A stretch of 64,000 bases of DNA from contig JAAOOA010000010.1 of assembly GCA_012861695.1 (NCBI GenBank), positions 312,501 through 376,500 on the forward strand, written 5' to 3'. The notes below the pieces were generated by a model that did no database searches, was not told the origin of the DNA, and saw nothing but the letters and a program-made list of their open reading frames with translations. The stretch comes from Trematomus loennbergii. Its lineage: Eukaryota > Chordata > Actinopteri > Perciformes > Nototheniidae. Below, piece after piece: positions 25,051-38,022 of this stretch. The first letter of the stretch is position 1. Each line of letters starts with the position of its first letter. Position numbers and translations under genes: made by a program.

Positions 25051-28044
25051 CTCCATAAGTTATGATTCAGCTTTGGCTTTGTGTCAATTGTCTTAACATA
25101 AGTGCTACCTTGTTATACTCACATCACACTCATAACTGGCCCAATAAGTAGACATCTTAGACTTTATTATTAAACTTTATTTGAGCAGATGCACTATTTA
25201 ATTTGGTATTTTACATTTAAACGTACACCAAGAATTAACTGAGGTGGACACAAAGCATAACAGTTGCTTACCTAAACTCATGGTACAGGCCTCTGCAGTA
25301 GATATCATAGACAGCTCCTTTCATACTGATGTAACTATAGTACTGTTCATACCTCTTGATCCATCCTCTACCATGCTGCATATGTTTTTAGTTTGGCATC
25401 TGAGTAGGCTGTCTAAGAAAAAAAAAAGAGTCCATTCAGAGATAAGAGAACACTCCTCTTTCTCTCTGTCAACATGTAAGTCTTAAGTGAAGCCGAGTGC
25501 TAGCTGGGATTCCTGTCTGGTATCCTGTCTGACATGAAAGGCTGCTCGCTGGGACTGAGGAAGAGCTCAGAGAGAAGTATTCCCGCCGGACCCTCCGGCA
25601 GATGGAACAAGAACACCTTGAAGGATGGGAGTGTCGCCGAGCCCAGCGCTCACTTTTCCCCCGCAGATAAAACGTAACGCAGGGCTGTCTCAAATCTCCG
25701 GCAATCTGCGGATGTGAGCGACGCGGAGAGAGCACCTGGCTCTTCAAGGGAAACAGCCGTTTGAGATGTGACAGAACGCCTTGTCAGATAGAATCACTGT
25801 AATGGAGAGATAATCCCACAGTCATCACTCAGAAAGGCATGTCTGCAGGGCATCTTGGAGGAATAACCAGATATGCTTTGCAACATTTGGATGGTATATG
25901 TCGCTGAAGCTGCTGTGTTTATCACAAACTGAGATTAAACTGAGTGATTCTGAGAGGAATTTGGAAAACTACGACTTTGAATTTTGGTATTAGTAATGAG
26001 AGTCTCAGAAGTTATAAATGTAGATCAATGAGCCCGATTCTGCTCAAACTCTTGGCTGGTGGGAAGTACCTGAGTAAAACAGGATTGGTCCTTGTAGGCC
26101 TGTCAGGTGACGGAGACACAGACAGGAGTTGCAGCCGAATGTGTATGCAGATATGTGCCTTTTGTCTGTTGTCACTCACAGAGAGTTTTGCTGCTCAGCC
26201 ACCTTCCCTGACCTGTCACTCAGTCCTCTGACAGCTGGTAAGCCACCCTCCCCATCCTTCCCCCTTTCACTTCTCCACCCTCCAAGTCCCTCCCAGTCTT
26301 CCTTCCCAATCCCAACGAGCTGATCGGGGGTCTCATTTTCATGTGTCAGGTGGCCCCCGTCAGTGTGACAGCTCCCTGTCCGCCTGTCTCATTAGAAACA
26401 GCCAGTTTGGTCTGAGAAGCAGCAGGGGAGGCGAGTGGCGTTCAGCTCTCCCAACGCGCTCAGCTAACACCGGTCAACCAGATCATCATCTGGCCTGATC
26501 TAACACACACACTGATCAGCAGTCCCAGCTCCAGCTGATACATGTACGCACACACAGATATGCAATATATTTCAGCATTGTCCCAGGCTCAGTGCCCTTC
26601 TATTACAGTCACTTCATGGGCATGAGGGTTTATAGAAAATCCAACAGAACTGAGTTAATAAAAAGCTAATTTAAAAGCAATGCTGCTTTGACTTTAGAAA
26701 TATTGCTTCTACTCTTTTTTCACCTTTCAAATGTGTGTGTGTTCAAAGAGCATATGCTTATATTTATCAGCATCACACTTATGAATGGCTTTAGAAATAT
26801 TTGTTGAATTAAGAACGTTTACTAGCTCTCCTCACAGCAGGTGTATGGTTTTGTACCTGTCATTTTGAATGTGTGTGCTTTAGTGATTCTAATCTGTCCC
26901 GCAGTGTGTCAGTCACACAGATCTTCAGTGAACAGGTCTGTGTGATTGTATCCCACTCATCTCCTCTCAGGGGATGACTCTTGGTAGAGGGAAACAAAGG
27001 TGTTTACTTCTTAAACCTGCATATCAAATGGCCTTGAAGGACAAAAAAAAACTTTTAAAAAACTGAACATCAGACAGCAATGATTCCCACTCCTTTATTG
27101 TTTGTCCTTGAGTGTTAATTGTGCGATGTAGAGAGACATCCATTAGGCAGGCTAGCGTTTGATGTTTTTTGATGCGAGACCTAGATGTGAGACGGTGAAT
27201 AGTTACATTCTAATTGCAAGAGGAATTTGTATCGTTATAATTTGGGGAGGCTTTGTATTCCTCCCTTTTAATGAATGTAACATGGTTATCTAGGATAGGA
27301 AGGAGCGGAGATTTTGTGAGTTTATAATGAACTGTGAAAGGCTTTTGAATATGTATGAGGATGTGAGACCCTAGGCAAGATGTACACAAGCTCCCCTGAT
27401 GGGTGTGAAGTTGATCACATCATTTCCTTCCAAAGAGCAAGCCTCATTTGGTACCGAGTTTAATCCAGAGCTCATTGTAACGTGGCACAGCTTTGTAAGA
27501 AGTGGAGCACGAGGAAGAGTCGGGCATGATGGGAGGACTTCAGTGTATTTCACTTCTGCTGTTAACAGTGATAACTGTTAATGCTGTAAGGGAATGTCAA
27601 TCCACAGTCCACCTTTACCATCTCTGTTTTAGTCATTTATTTATAAAGTTCACAGGTTTAGGTTAGGTAGGTAGGTATACAGTCAGGGAAAGGAAAGTAT
27701 GATGTTTACTCCTTTTAACTTGTATATTTACCCCACTAAATCATTGTAAATAATGTACTTTGAGCAGGTGATACATTTTCTAACAGCTGTCCGTTCATTG
27801 AGAAAGTTGTAGTGTTTTGGTAGAAAGACAATAATTACAATTTCAGCAAAAAGTGGCATTTGTGTAGTTGGAATTGATAAGACAATAAGAAGAATTATCT
27901 GAACAGCAATCAGAACATAAATGGATGAAGCAGAGCAGCACTACAGCTTAAAGAAAGGTGTGTTACTGTGAAGGGTGTGTGTGAGTGTGTCTGTGTTTGA
28001 GTTTATTTCGGTGCTACTGTTTTCAAGAGGATAAGATGGAAAAT
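25051..28044. other. About 3 kb of repeat-poor unique sequence
   Basis: No transposon ends, no long frames. A GC-rich block at 25490-25750 and a block at 26340-26560 with balanced composition could be conserved non-coding elements, but nothing in the sequence alone proves it. Confidence 0.4.
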
Positions 28045-29177
28045 ATTAAAAGTAGGGGTGTAACGGTATACGTATTCATACCGAAATTATTCGGTATGGG
28101 CCCTTCGGTTCGGTACACGTGTGTACACGTGTGTACACGTGTGTACCGAAGTGTACCGAACGAATATAACGTTAAACGTGAACAAATCTAGAAGGTGAAC
28201 AACTTTTTGGAAGTAATCTCAGGTGCTGCGTCGCAGCATTCAGTGTAATTTTCTCCCATTGGGTTCAACGGGTCATCGAGCAACCAAGTAATTTCATTGG
28301 ACGAGAGGCATACTATGAGAGCTGGTCACAGGGATGCGTTCAAATTAAGTCAGTAATTTGAGGAACTGGCGAAATGGCGAACGCAGATAAAGTTGAGCTC
28401 GAAAATCCTCCAGCATCATTGAAGTCTCCGGTTTGGGAACATTTTGGTTTCGCAGTTACGTACAAGGATGACGGACAAAGACAGGTGGACCGAACCAAAG
28501 CTGTTTGTCGGCATTGTTCAACTAACATTGCTTACGTGGCTGCAATACATCAAACTTGCACACTCATTTGAAAAGGCATCACCCGAACGTGAATATCACC
28601 GGTATCAAAAGAAAAATGACTAAAGTGCAAACCCAACTCCCACTAGCATTTAAGCCTCCACCACTCGCAAAAGTTCAGACCGAGCCAAAGCTATTACAAA
28701 TGCCAAATATCCTTATGTTGCCATGTTAGCAAAGCGCTACCTGGCTGTATCTGCTACCTCTGTCCCTAGCGAGAGGGTGTTCTCCACAGCAGGAGACATT
28801 AGTGCCAGCAGATCTGCCCTTTCGGCAAGCAATGTGGACAAGTTCATCTTTCTTTAAAAAAACATGAAAATACAATGAGAAGCAAGCAAGTCCTAATGTC
28901 AAGCTGGCTGCTTAGGGGAGTACTACAGTACAGTTCAAGTACAGATTATTTCAGATCATCGAAATGCTGCACCTTAATGTTTATTTTATTATATTTTTTA
29001 TTTATTTGAGCGAATACATTATTCACAGTTTAATAATAATAAAAAAATAATAAAAAAAGATGTTATGTTTTGTGATCATTTTTTCTGCTGTACCGAAAAC
29101 GTACCGAACCGTGACCTAAAAACCGAGGTACCTACCGAACCGAAATGTTTGTGAACTGTTACACCCCTAATTAAAAG
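28045..29177 (+). mobile_element. hAT element, internally deleted, TSD ATTAAAAG
   Basis: The element runs 28053-29169 with ends TAGGGGTGTAACGGTA and GTTACACCCCTA. The 8-bp TSD ATTAAAAG is exact at both sides. Subterminal TACCGAA/TTCGGTA repeats occur at both ends, and a 10-bp unit ACACGTGTGT repeats three times at 28116-28145. It retains the two ends of a transposase gene but not its catalytic centre. Confidence 0.95.
28374..28857 (+). pseudogene. hAT transposase remnant: BED finger joined to hAT C-terminal domain
   Basis: From ATG 28374 the frame holds a BED-type zinc finger: aromatic positions in SPVWEHFGF, the cysteine pair CRHC at about residues 43-46, then a frameshift near 28545 that separates it from the HTH..HH pair of the finger. 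At 28705-28857 a different frame carries the hAT dimerisation tail YPYVAMLAKRYLAVSATSVP, then SERVFSTAG and a stop. Full-length hAT transposases are about 600-700 residues. Here the catalytic RNase-H-like core, with its acidic triad, is entirely missing, so the product cannot transpose. The family resembles ZBED1/4-type hATs. Confidence 0.9.
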
Positions 29178-30990
29178 TTATTTTTTACTTCTCACCTCTC
29201 TTGTTTAGTCTTAGGATTAGGTAAATAATTGTGTTTAGGCTTGGGTTCTGGTTCAGGGTATAGTGTTGAGCTGGACTAAAGGGTTACTTCTACTAACATA
29301 AATCTATGTTGTGTGTGTGTGAATGGCAGATGTATGTGAGTGCCCTTTAAAGCACGTCACTTGATCCGGGTCTCTTTATCTGCCTTAAACACTGACACTG
29401 ACCTGACATGGCGGCGGCCGCTGAGCGCTCTAAGTGATGACCCTTCACCAAGAACATTTCAATTTCAACCTGTGACGGCTCCCAGGAGAATGATTTGAAT
29501 GTTAGGTGTGCCTTCCAATCCTGGCAGTGTGTAAAAATGTAATCAGAGCGCTATCATCTCCCCAGCAGAGAGAGGGCTTGACTCTATGCAGCGGGCGATG
29601 GCGCTGGCCTCATTTCCCCTGCCAGCAGGTGTCCTCTCCTGATATAATAGGCTTTACATGTGTAATTAACACATGGCACTGCTGCCTGCGCTGGCCATAG
29701 CCTTAGCCCTGCTCCTGTCACCATGACTTTCTTTCTTTTTCTTTTTCTCCATGTATTTCTTTTCCTCTTCAGTATGAAACATAATAGAGACTGGGCTAAA
29801 TCACGTTGTGGTGAAAGTGGGTGCAGGAGACAAAGACAACACCTTGACGAAGAAAGCCCAGCCTTTGGTAAAGTAGGAATGAAGCAGTGGTGAATGGAAG
29901 GTGCAGTGTGGAAGGACACGGATGAAGTTAACAGCTTGCTGTGTGGGCCAGCTAATGCCTTAAAACCCCCCTCTCATGAAACCTGTAATTACCAGGGCTC
30001 CGTTAATCAAGAAAGAAACAGAGGAGAAGCAGTGGGCTAATTGGGGCCGACGTGCTCTGTAATTAGAGTAATAGTCACACATTGGAATTTTATGAATGAA
30101 TGACTTTGCCAGGTTTTTATACAGGGCTTCATTACATTGGACAGAGCTACCAGCATTATTTGCATGCATCTATATAAAGGAGACAATATGTTTCTGGTCA
30201 TTTTTTTTGCGCAAACAGCAGATTTTCACTCCAGGCCTCCCGACTAGGCCAGTGTTAATTATGTCTGTGGTCGAGAAGGGGGGAGGGTATGGGGGAGGGA
30301 AGTCCAATTATTTTTCTCTCCTTCCCTTTTTAGCCCCAAACCTTTTTTCACCAATATGCTGCTAGTTGTCAGGGCGAGGAGTAGAATTATCTGTTTGTGG
30401 GGCTTGATGTACAGCGTGTGCAAGGAATCTATTTTTTGGTTTATCAGCATTATCATTAACACACTCCCTTTATGATTCGACTACTGCACAATGAGCTCAA
30501 CTGATAAGAAATGTTGCTGTTTGTAGCCTGTATGCTACTCCCTATCTGTGACTACCGGAGAGTGTTGTTGACCTCAGTGAAGAAAGAGCCTTGGCACCCC
30601 CTCCAGTTCGGATACTTCACTGTCAAGGGGGGAAAGGCCACAGCAGTGATTTATGGAAGCCATCTGAGGATGCAGATTCAATACCTGTGGCTGATATCTT
30701 CTCCTTGGAATCGCCTCTAATTACCTCATTTGTCATAGTGTGTGCACCGCAACACCATCCTCACTTCAAAAGGGTGCCGGGTGGATCGAGTTCCTTCCTG
30801 TCCTCTCCTGTCATGGACTAAGATAGGAGTCATAATCTCAATAACATTGAGCCATTGATCTCCACAGACTTGCTGACTGTAGAAGAAGGACCATGTGACG
30901 AATAGAGTTCACACAATAATGACTCAGTTACACATTGCAATAGGCGGTAAAAAACAACACAACCATGGACCATGACCATCGTCATATGGC
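29178..30990. other. Repeat-poor sequence, candidate conserved non-coding block
   Basis: No transposon signatures in 1.8 kb. A POU octamer ATTTGCAT is at 30158-30165. GC-balanced blocks at 29390-29700 and 30080-30340 have no coding signal. A regulatory role is inference. Confidence 0.3.
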
Positions 30991-31976
<986 letters not shown>

Positions 31977-32149
31977 ATATCATATTTGACAAGTAACTTT
32001 CATGCGGTTTACATCCATATTAGGAAATATCACTCAATCAAAATGTTGATCCAATATCATTCATGTTCAATGTAGGAAGACTTGTCCCCTCTCATAAATT
32101 AGCAAGGTGGAAATTAAAAGAGTTGAGTTCAGAGAAAGGAATGTAGTGA

Positions 32150-32308
32150 TTTTTTTTAATATATGTATTTTGTGGGCCTTTTTGAGATATAGAGTGAAAG
32201 GGTGAGACGGAGGGAGGACAATGTTCAGCCGGCACAGGATTTGAACCGGCTTAACAGACAACAGTCACTGCATAAGGGCTACCAGCTCTAACCACTGAGC
32301 AGCCCAGC
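32150..32308 (-). mobile_element. tRNA-derived SINE-like sequence
   Basis: Read on the minus strand, 32308 down to about 32228 resembles a tRNA. It has an A-box-like GCTCAGTGGTTAGAGC (complement at about 32288-32303) and an exact B-box match GGTTCAAATCC (complement 32237-32247), separated by a spacing typical of a class II tRNA. It continues into a non-tRNA body ending in an A/T-rich tail near 32150. A decayed tRNA pseudogene is the alternative. Stem pairing is imperfect, so it is unlikely to be a working tRNA. Confidence 0.55.
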
Positions 32309-32422
32309 ATGTTGTGAGTTTGAGTTTCATGGTGTCCTGTAACAGTCCTGAAACAGCATTCCCCTCCTTAAACCTGATCAATGTATCCCTAACCTAAACC
32401 AAGTGTTCTAGTTGCCTATACA

Positions 32423-33710
32423 CAGTGGCGAGCCGTCAGGGCCCTCTAGGCCCTCTCTGAGGCAAGCAGTCATGTGTGTGTGGCACGAGCGCATTTTGCT
32501 TGAGTGAGCGAGCGAGAGAGAGAGAGCGAGGGAGAGAGAGAGAGAGCCACGGGGATTGTTGTTGTTAGCATCTGGTGCTAGCTCAGAGCTAACGAATATA
32601 AGGAGCCTGTCTCCTGTCAGACTGAGAGCTCTGATAACTACAGCTCAGTGAGGTAAAGGACTCTCTAAGTGATTAGATAATTAACTTTAGTCTAAGTTAT
32701 CTCAGTGGGTCTCAACGGTTTGGTCACCATTTATGTAAACACATATTTCCAATGCACACCTCTATCTATTTAATATAGTTGTAAAAAACAAGGTAAGAAA
32801 TCATTTCAATGTGTACTATAGGAGAATAACAAAAAACAGTTTAAAGGGGAGTGATTATTAAAAGATGCATAAATAAAAAGAAAGAATGCTAACTTGGTAA
32901 CATAAGATAAGATAAAGATAGGAGAGAGGAGTTTAAAATAAAATAAACAAGTTTAAATTATTTGTTATTGTTTGTGATCACATTCTAAAGATTTTTTGAT
33001 CATTGAAATATATAAAGTTCTCTTTCATATGAGTGTTTAGAGCTGTATCCATAAATCTCTTAGTTTTCCCCTCAAAGTGCACCAGATTGATGCATTTAAC
33101 TTCAACATTTAAAAAAAGTCTTCCCCGGGGAGCATGCCCCCGGACCCCCCTAGAGCAGGGGTGTCAAACTCAATTTCATCGCGGGCCACATCAGCATTAT
33201 GGTTCCACTCAAAGGGCCGGTTGTAACTTTAAGACTATATAAAAATACATATATAAATATTTAATATATATAAACGTATGTATTATATTACATTATTGCC
33301 TCTGCATTGGATTATTATGGGATAGGGTAATAACTTCATAATTCACTACATATGAAAGCAGAAGTCTAGGGCAAATAATAGGAAGTCTCTTCAGTAAGAA
33401 TGTCACAAAATGATTTTTTTTTTTAAAAGCCAAATTGAAATTTTTAAGCAAAAAAGTCAAATTATGAGAAAAAAGTCAAATTCTGAACAAAATTCATATT
33501 TGAGATGCATTGTGGGACATGTAGTTTATGGGCAACGTGCTTCTGCAAATCGGCATGTACCCGTATAATAAACGTATTATATTCTTTCAGAGCTCTTGTG
33601 GGGCCACATTAAATGAAGTCGCGGGCCGGATTTGGCCCCCGGGCCTTGAGTTTGACACCCCTGCCCTAGAGGATGCGAGGTCCACCCACAAATAAAACAG
33701 GTTGACATGG
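32423..33710. mobile_element. hAT element (family 5, copy 1), right end lost, with hAT inside
   Basis: The left end CAGTGGCGAGCCGTCAGG at 32423 and the interior (for example CTTTAGTCTAAGTTATCTCA near 32685, and GGAGCATGCCCCCGGACC near 33130) match the complete hAT at 53778-54833. A 508-bp hAT sits at 33156-33663. After it the match continues only to about 33710, so the right terminus is deleted or diverged. Confidence 0.8.
33148..33671. mobile_element. hAT MITE nested in hAT family 5, TSD CCCTAGAG
   Basis: The element runs 33156-33663 with ends CAGGGGTGTCAAACTC and GAGTTTGACACCCCTG (16 bp, perfect). The 8-bp TSD CCCTAGAG is exact on both sides. The sister of the host at 54600-54630 shows the uninterrupted sequence. 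No transposase. Confidence 0.95.
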
Positions 33711-35515
33711 ATTTCATACTAGATACATTTGCACAATCATTATATACACTACACATTTTTCTTGGATTTCTTAACACCATATTTGTAGAAAGGCAGGAAA
33801 TGGGATTCAAACCGAGAACATTTTTCATTGCGAAGGACCCACAGACCCCCTGTTTTGTGTCCCCCCACTTCTCAACCAAAGTTACACCCTTGGATTCACA
33901 GATATTCCCAAAGTGTGCAGTGTGTTTCCCCTTGTCCGTCCTCACTGTAGGTTGTAAGGAGCATTCCCCTAAGCTGTGTTTTAATGTGGAGCCTCCTCTC
34001 TGGATCAGGGACATCTTCAAAGCCGGTGTAATGACACAGTGTACACACCTCTGCTTCCTGTCGCTCTGTGGCCAGCAAAACAACAGGGATCTCTGTCCAC
34101 ATCCGCCTCCGGAGCCCTCATCACCCAGCACATCCAGTAATGGACAGGGCAACTCAACATGCCCCAGCCTTCAGACCCCCTCCTATTCTCCCACAATCCC
34201 CTCTGTTTCACCCTGTTTTCTGTTTCGTCTCCATGCTCTCAGCAGTCAACATCCTCCATCAGGCTCGGACTATTATGACTTTCATCTTTGCCTAGTAATT
34301 TACTGGAGTGGTTGCACTATTTACACGTAGCTAGCTAGTGTTTTACTTCTTATGGACGAGCTGGACTCCTTATGAATCTGAGTGCTGTTGTATATTTGTG
34401 GTTATAGAACAGGACTTTGTCGGTCTATGCACTCTGCTGTTGGTTTAGCGGTACACTTATCAGTGCCACCTGCTCTTGGAGTAGCCTCTTAATTATCAGA
34501 TCAAAGGCAGTGAAAAGGTGCTAAGTGGTTAGGAGTTGCAGCAGCACGCTACTGGCCTTTGATCTGCTCGGTCCCAGCCACCCCAGCAGCAGCCTGCCTT
34601 AAATTAAATATGGACAGACATCTCTCTTAGAGTACAGCCCTCTTCCCCTCATAAGCTGTAGCATTTTTTTGTACAATGCATTCTGTTTGATGTGAGTGAC
34701 TGCTCAGCCTGACAATGGATGGCAGTGTGCTTACGAAGGAGTGGCTGGCTAATCGAGGGCCGGAGCTTCCTGCTGTGTTACCTGGAAAGGTCTCTGCTCT
34801 CTCTAGACCAATGGAGCAGACTGTTTAGCGTTGTCTATAATAAGACTGGTGTTTGATGTATTATTTGTGTGCTGATTTATCTGATGTTAGGGTAAACACC
34901 AGACCCTGAGCCTCCTGGGTTGCAGACGCTGAACGCTGGCTCCTGTACTTGTGCTCCGGATCGGTCTGGTCTGGCCCCGGACTGTCACGCCACTTCTGTC
35001 TTGCATTAGACCAAAGACTGTTTACGAGTGCGGCGGGCAAACTTAGCTGAAACAGTCGAGGTCTTGTGTCACCAGATGTTTTATAGGGCAGGCGGCCCGG
35101 AGGAGGCAGGCAGTAAGCAAGCAGGCAGAGGGGGGCCGACGCGGGCTGGGCGGCAGTCAGGTGCTCTGGGTGCCCTTTTATGGGCCAGTCCACTAATGAA
35201 AGTGGGGTTCTGGGACCACTGTGGAACATCAGAGGCCACTCAACCCCACCAGACCCCCACCTCCATCTACACAGGAATGTCATAAAGCTTTAAAAGACCC
35301 CCTACCTTTCATTATTTACTTCCGCCTCCCCTTTCACTCTGCTGTCCCATCTACTGATTCATTGTTTTCTATTTGTTGTCATGTGATTAGGTGGCTGCTG
35401 ATGTGTCGTCTTCACTTCAGTGGGGTACCACAAGATGGGAACAATAAGTCATTATTAGACATATGAAGAGTAAAGGCCCCTACACACCAATCTGACACCA
35501 AAGAACACATCGTGA
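33711..35515. other. Unique sequence, includes overlapping long frames without support
   Basis: The 207-codon plus frame (33707-34330) and the 191-codon minus frame (33577-34152) overlap. Neither has a domain or motif I can recognise, and the plus frame starts in hAT sequence. The 34430-34700 block carries paired TCF/LEF-type sites. No transposon ends from 33711 to 35515. Confidence 0.4.
34498..34565. promoter_or_regulatory. Inverted pair of TCF/LEF-type sites
   Basis: AGATCAAAGGC (34498-34508) and its exact complement GCCTTTGATCT (34555-34565), 46 bp apart. CTTTGAT is the core bound by TCF/LEF HMG proteins. A homeodomain-type TAATTA-like core (TTAATTAT) lies just upstream at 34488. Function is inferred from motifs alone. 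Confidence 0.3.
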
Positions 35516-35990
35516 CGGACCTGTGTCCTGGATCCTGCATCCTGAGTCCTGGATCCTGAGTCCTGAGTCCTGGATCCTGTGTCCTGGATCCAGCATCCTG
35601 AGTCCTGGATCCTGAGTCCTGGTCTGAGTCCTGGACTTCGAGTCGTGGCTGAACCTGTCTCTGCGGTCCTGCCTGACTCTCATCATACTACTTCCCTGAT
35701 GGCTCCCACAGGATTGTTGACGTCCTCGTGGATTCATCTTCTTATTATAGACACATGCATTTCCAAACATTTGGTCTACCTACGCTGTAAAATGTATTAT
35801 CGATTTACACACGGCATCTATTGCACGTCTGTCCGTCCTGGGAGAGGGATCCTCCTCTGTTTCTCTCCCTGAGGTTTCTTCCATTTTCCCCTTTAAACTG
35901 TGGGGTTTTTCTCTGGAAGTTTTTCCTTGTCCGATGTGAGGGTCCAAGGACAGAGGGTGTCGTATTGTCAAACTGATATTCTGTACAAAC
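35516..35990 (+). mobile_element. Teleost retroelement 3' region with internal minisatellite
   Basis: 35840-35950 has the form CTCCCTGAGGTTTCTTCCAT and CCGATGTGAGGGTC...GGACAGAGGGTGTCGTA, a 3' region I recognise as widely dispersed in fish genomes. 35520-35632 is a degenerate tandem array of GTCCTGGATCCTGA units (14 bp and variants). No coding sequence and no clear ends; the element class is not determined. Confidence 0.55.
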
Positions 35991-36547
35991 TGTGAAGTCC
36001 ACTGAGACAAATGTAAGTAAGTGAATGTGATTGGTTTGATAGAGCCTGTCAAATGGAGATCTGTTGAACACTGGTCACATATGGAACAGATGAAAGGAGT
36101 GTTTCTGTGTCAACTGTGATGTTGACACTTCAAGGAACCTATTGGTGTAAAGTTGCCATAGAAGAGACCTTACCACACACTATTTCTCTGCCAACAGACT
36201 CTGTAAGAGAGAATGTGAGACCCCTGTCAGACTTGATTGTTTTGGTAAGACGAAAGTTGGATTCAGTCAATCCATCTACTCTACCAATCTTCAGTCCGAT
36301 CCCCACTTCCTGCTGACCCACCGTTCCCAGCTTCCTCTCCAGCCCCTCCCTCCCTCTCCTAGAGTTTTGGAGCAGCTTTGAACTCCAGCATGTCTCCCAT
36401 GCCTCCTTGCTCCCACACATTTCAGACCCATGCATCACGGAAGCTTAACTTGCATGTAAATCATCAGTTTGAGAAATACATCCTCTGCCAGGTGCATACA
36501 CTTAGCCAGTGCTGCCCTACTGGTGTTGAGGAAAAGAGGGCAAGTGG
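35991..36547. other. Unique sequence
   Basis: Nothing recognised. Confidence 0.5.
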
Positions 36548-36548
36548 T

Positions 36549-36636
<88 letters not shown>
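36548..36636. repeat. (GA)n microsatellite
   Basis: About 90 bp of GA units with two breaks near 36570-36581. Confidence 0.97.
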
Positions 36637-36642
<6 letters not shown>

Positions 36643-38022
36643 AAGTGTGCATATGTGTATTTGTCCCCCTTCCTCATGGGAGCACAGTTACTGCGATCTA
36701 CCCCGGCAGGCATTTGCAGGATATGACTGTATTACACCCTAATCTCTGCTTGCACATTTTAGCCACAGTTCAACACGCATGAGTGAAAGATGATGGTGAA
36801 AACAATAAGGGGGAAAACACGGGAAAAAAGAGGGGGGGGGGGGGGGCTATGTGATGGGTAGCTGTGTGGAATAATGTCCCTGTGTTTTTTTGGACTGTTG
36901 ACGTGTTAAACAACAGGGAGTCAGGCGGTGCCGGTAGAGAGAGGTTGGGGTTGTGGGGGAGCTTGCGTTGGGATAGCAGCTGATACAGAGAAAAGGGTAA
37001 AGATGGGGACAGGAGGATGAAAATAAATAATAAAAAGAACACAGTGAGCTCTACAGGGTTGAGTTCATTGTCCTGCATTCACAACACATAATCAAACATA
37101 GTAAGTATAGTGTAAAGAGTTAATTATTTTCCGTGTACCACAGTTACACAGTCTGGAATTCTTTACCTATGTTCTGTCCTTAATTTGGTGATTTGTCATT
37201 AATAAGTAGCATTTTTACAAAGGGTCAAGGTTTGGGGATGCAAACAGATATAAATAAAGCTATGTTTCTTTACCTTGCATTATAATGACTTTGAGGTGTT
37301 TCAGGCGCTCTTTAATTTGTATCTACTGAACCCCTCTAACCAGATACTGTCCATACTGGCTGCTAAAAGGGAGGACTTCTATTCAAATGTTTGAAATTGT
37401 ACATGTTTTATTACTATTTACCTGTAACAGAAAAATGTGATCAGTGACACCTAAGTATCAAAATATAAAAGTAATGCAGCCTGATGACTTTCCATTGCTT
37501 TTGGATTACCTGCATTAAACTGGAAAGAAATATCAATAGGGTGTTTTTTTACTTAAAACAGAACAACAACATCTTAGAAAGAAACCAAGATCTTTAGTAT
37601 CAAAAATGTGTGTTCTGAGTATTTTATTTCTTTCTTTAAGCATATTCATTAAGCATATTCAGGCATTAGACTAGACACAAACAATGAAGCACGTGAGCAC
37701 ATAACATTGTTTGAAAAAAAGATAATCTGAACAGAAAATGCTCTGTTTTAGTTTAATTCATACAGACAATCTCACGCACACATTTTTGTGAACCAAAGGT
37801 TTACCTACTTAATAAAAAAAAGAGCAAACGAACGAAAGAAAAAGGAAACCAGGAAGGAAAATCAGCCAGTAGGCGTATAGATTCTCACTTAAGAAATAGC
37901 CTACAGAACAGTACAGTTTACAAGACTTGGTAGTGACATCAATGTCTTACTCTCACCTTTGGCCTAATCCAAAACTTGGCAAAGATGCAGAGCTAAGGCA
38001 GGCCTGTCTGCTAAAACAAGGA
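36637..38022. other. Unique AT-rich sequence with polyG
   Basis: A 15-base G run is at 36832-36846. Otherwise no frames, ends or tandem units found. Confidence 0.5.

Noticed and set aside
33577..34330. Overlapping 207-codon (+) and 191-codon (-) frames as a possible gene
   Set aside because: No domain or motif on either, they overlap on opposite strands, and both extend into hAT sequence. Splice signals with coding support were not seen.
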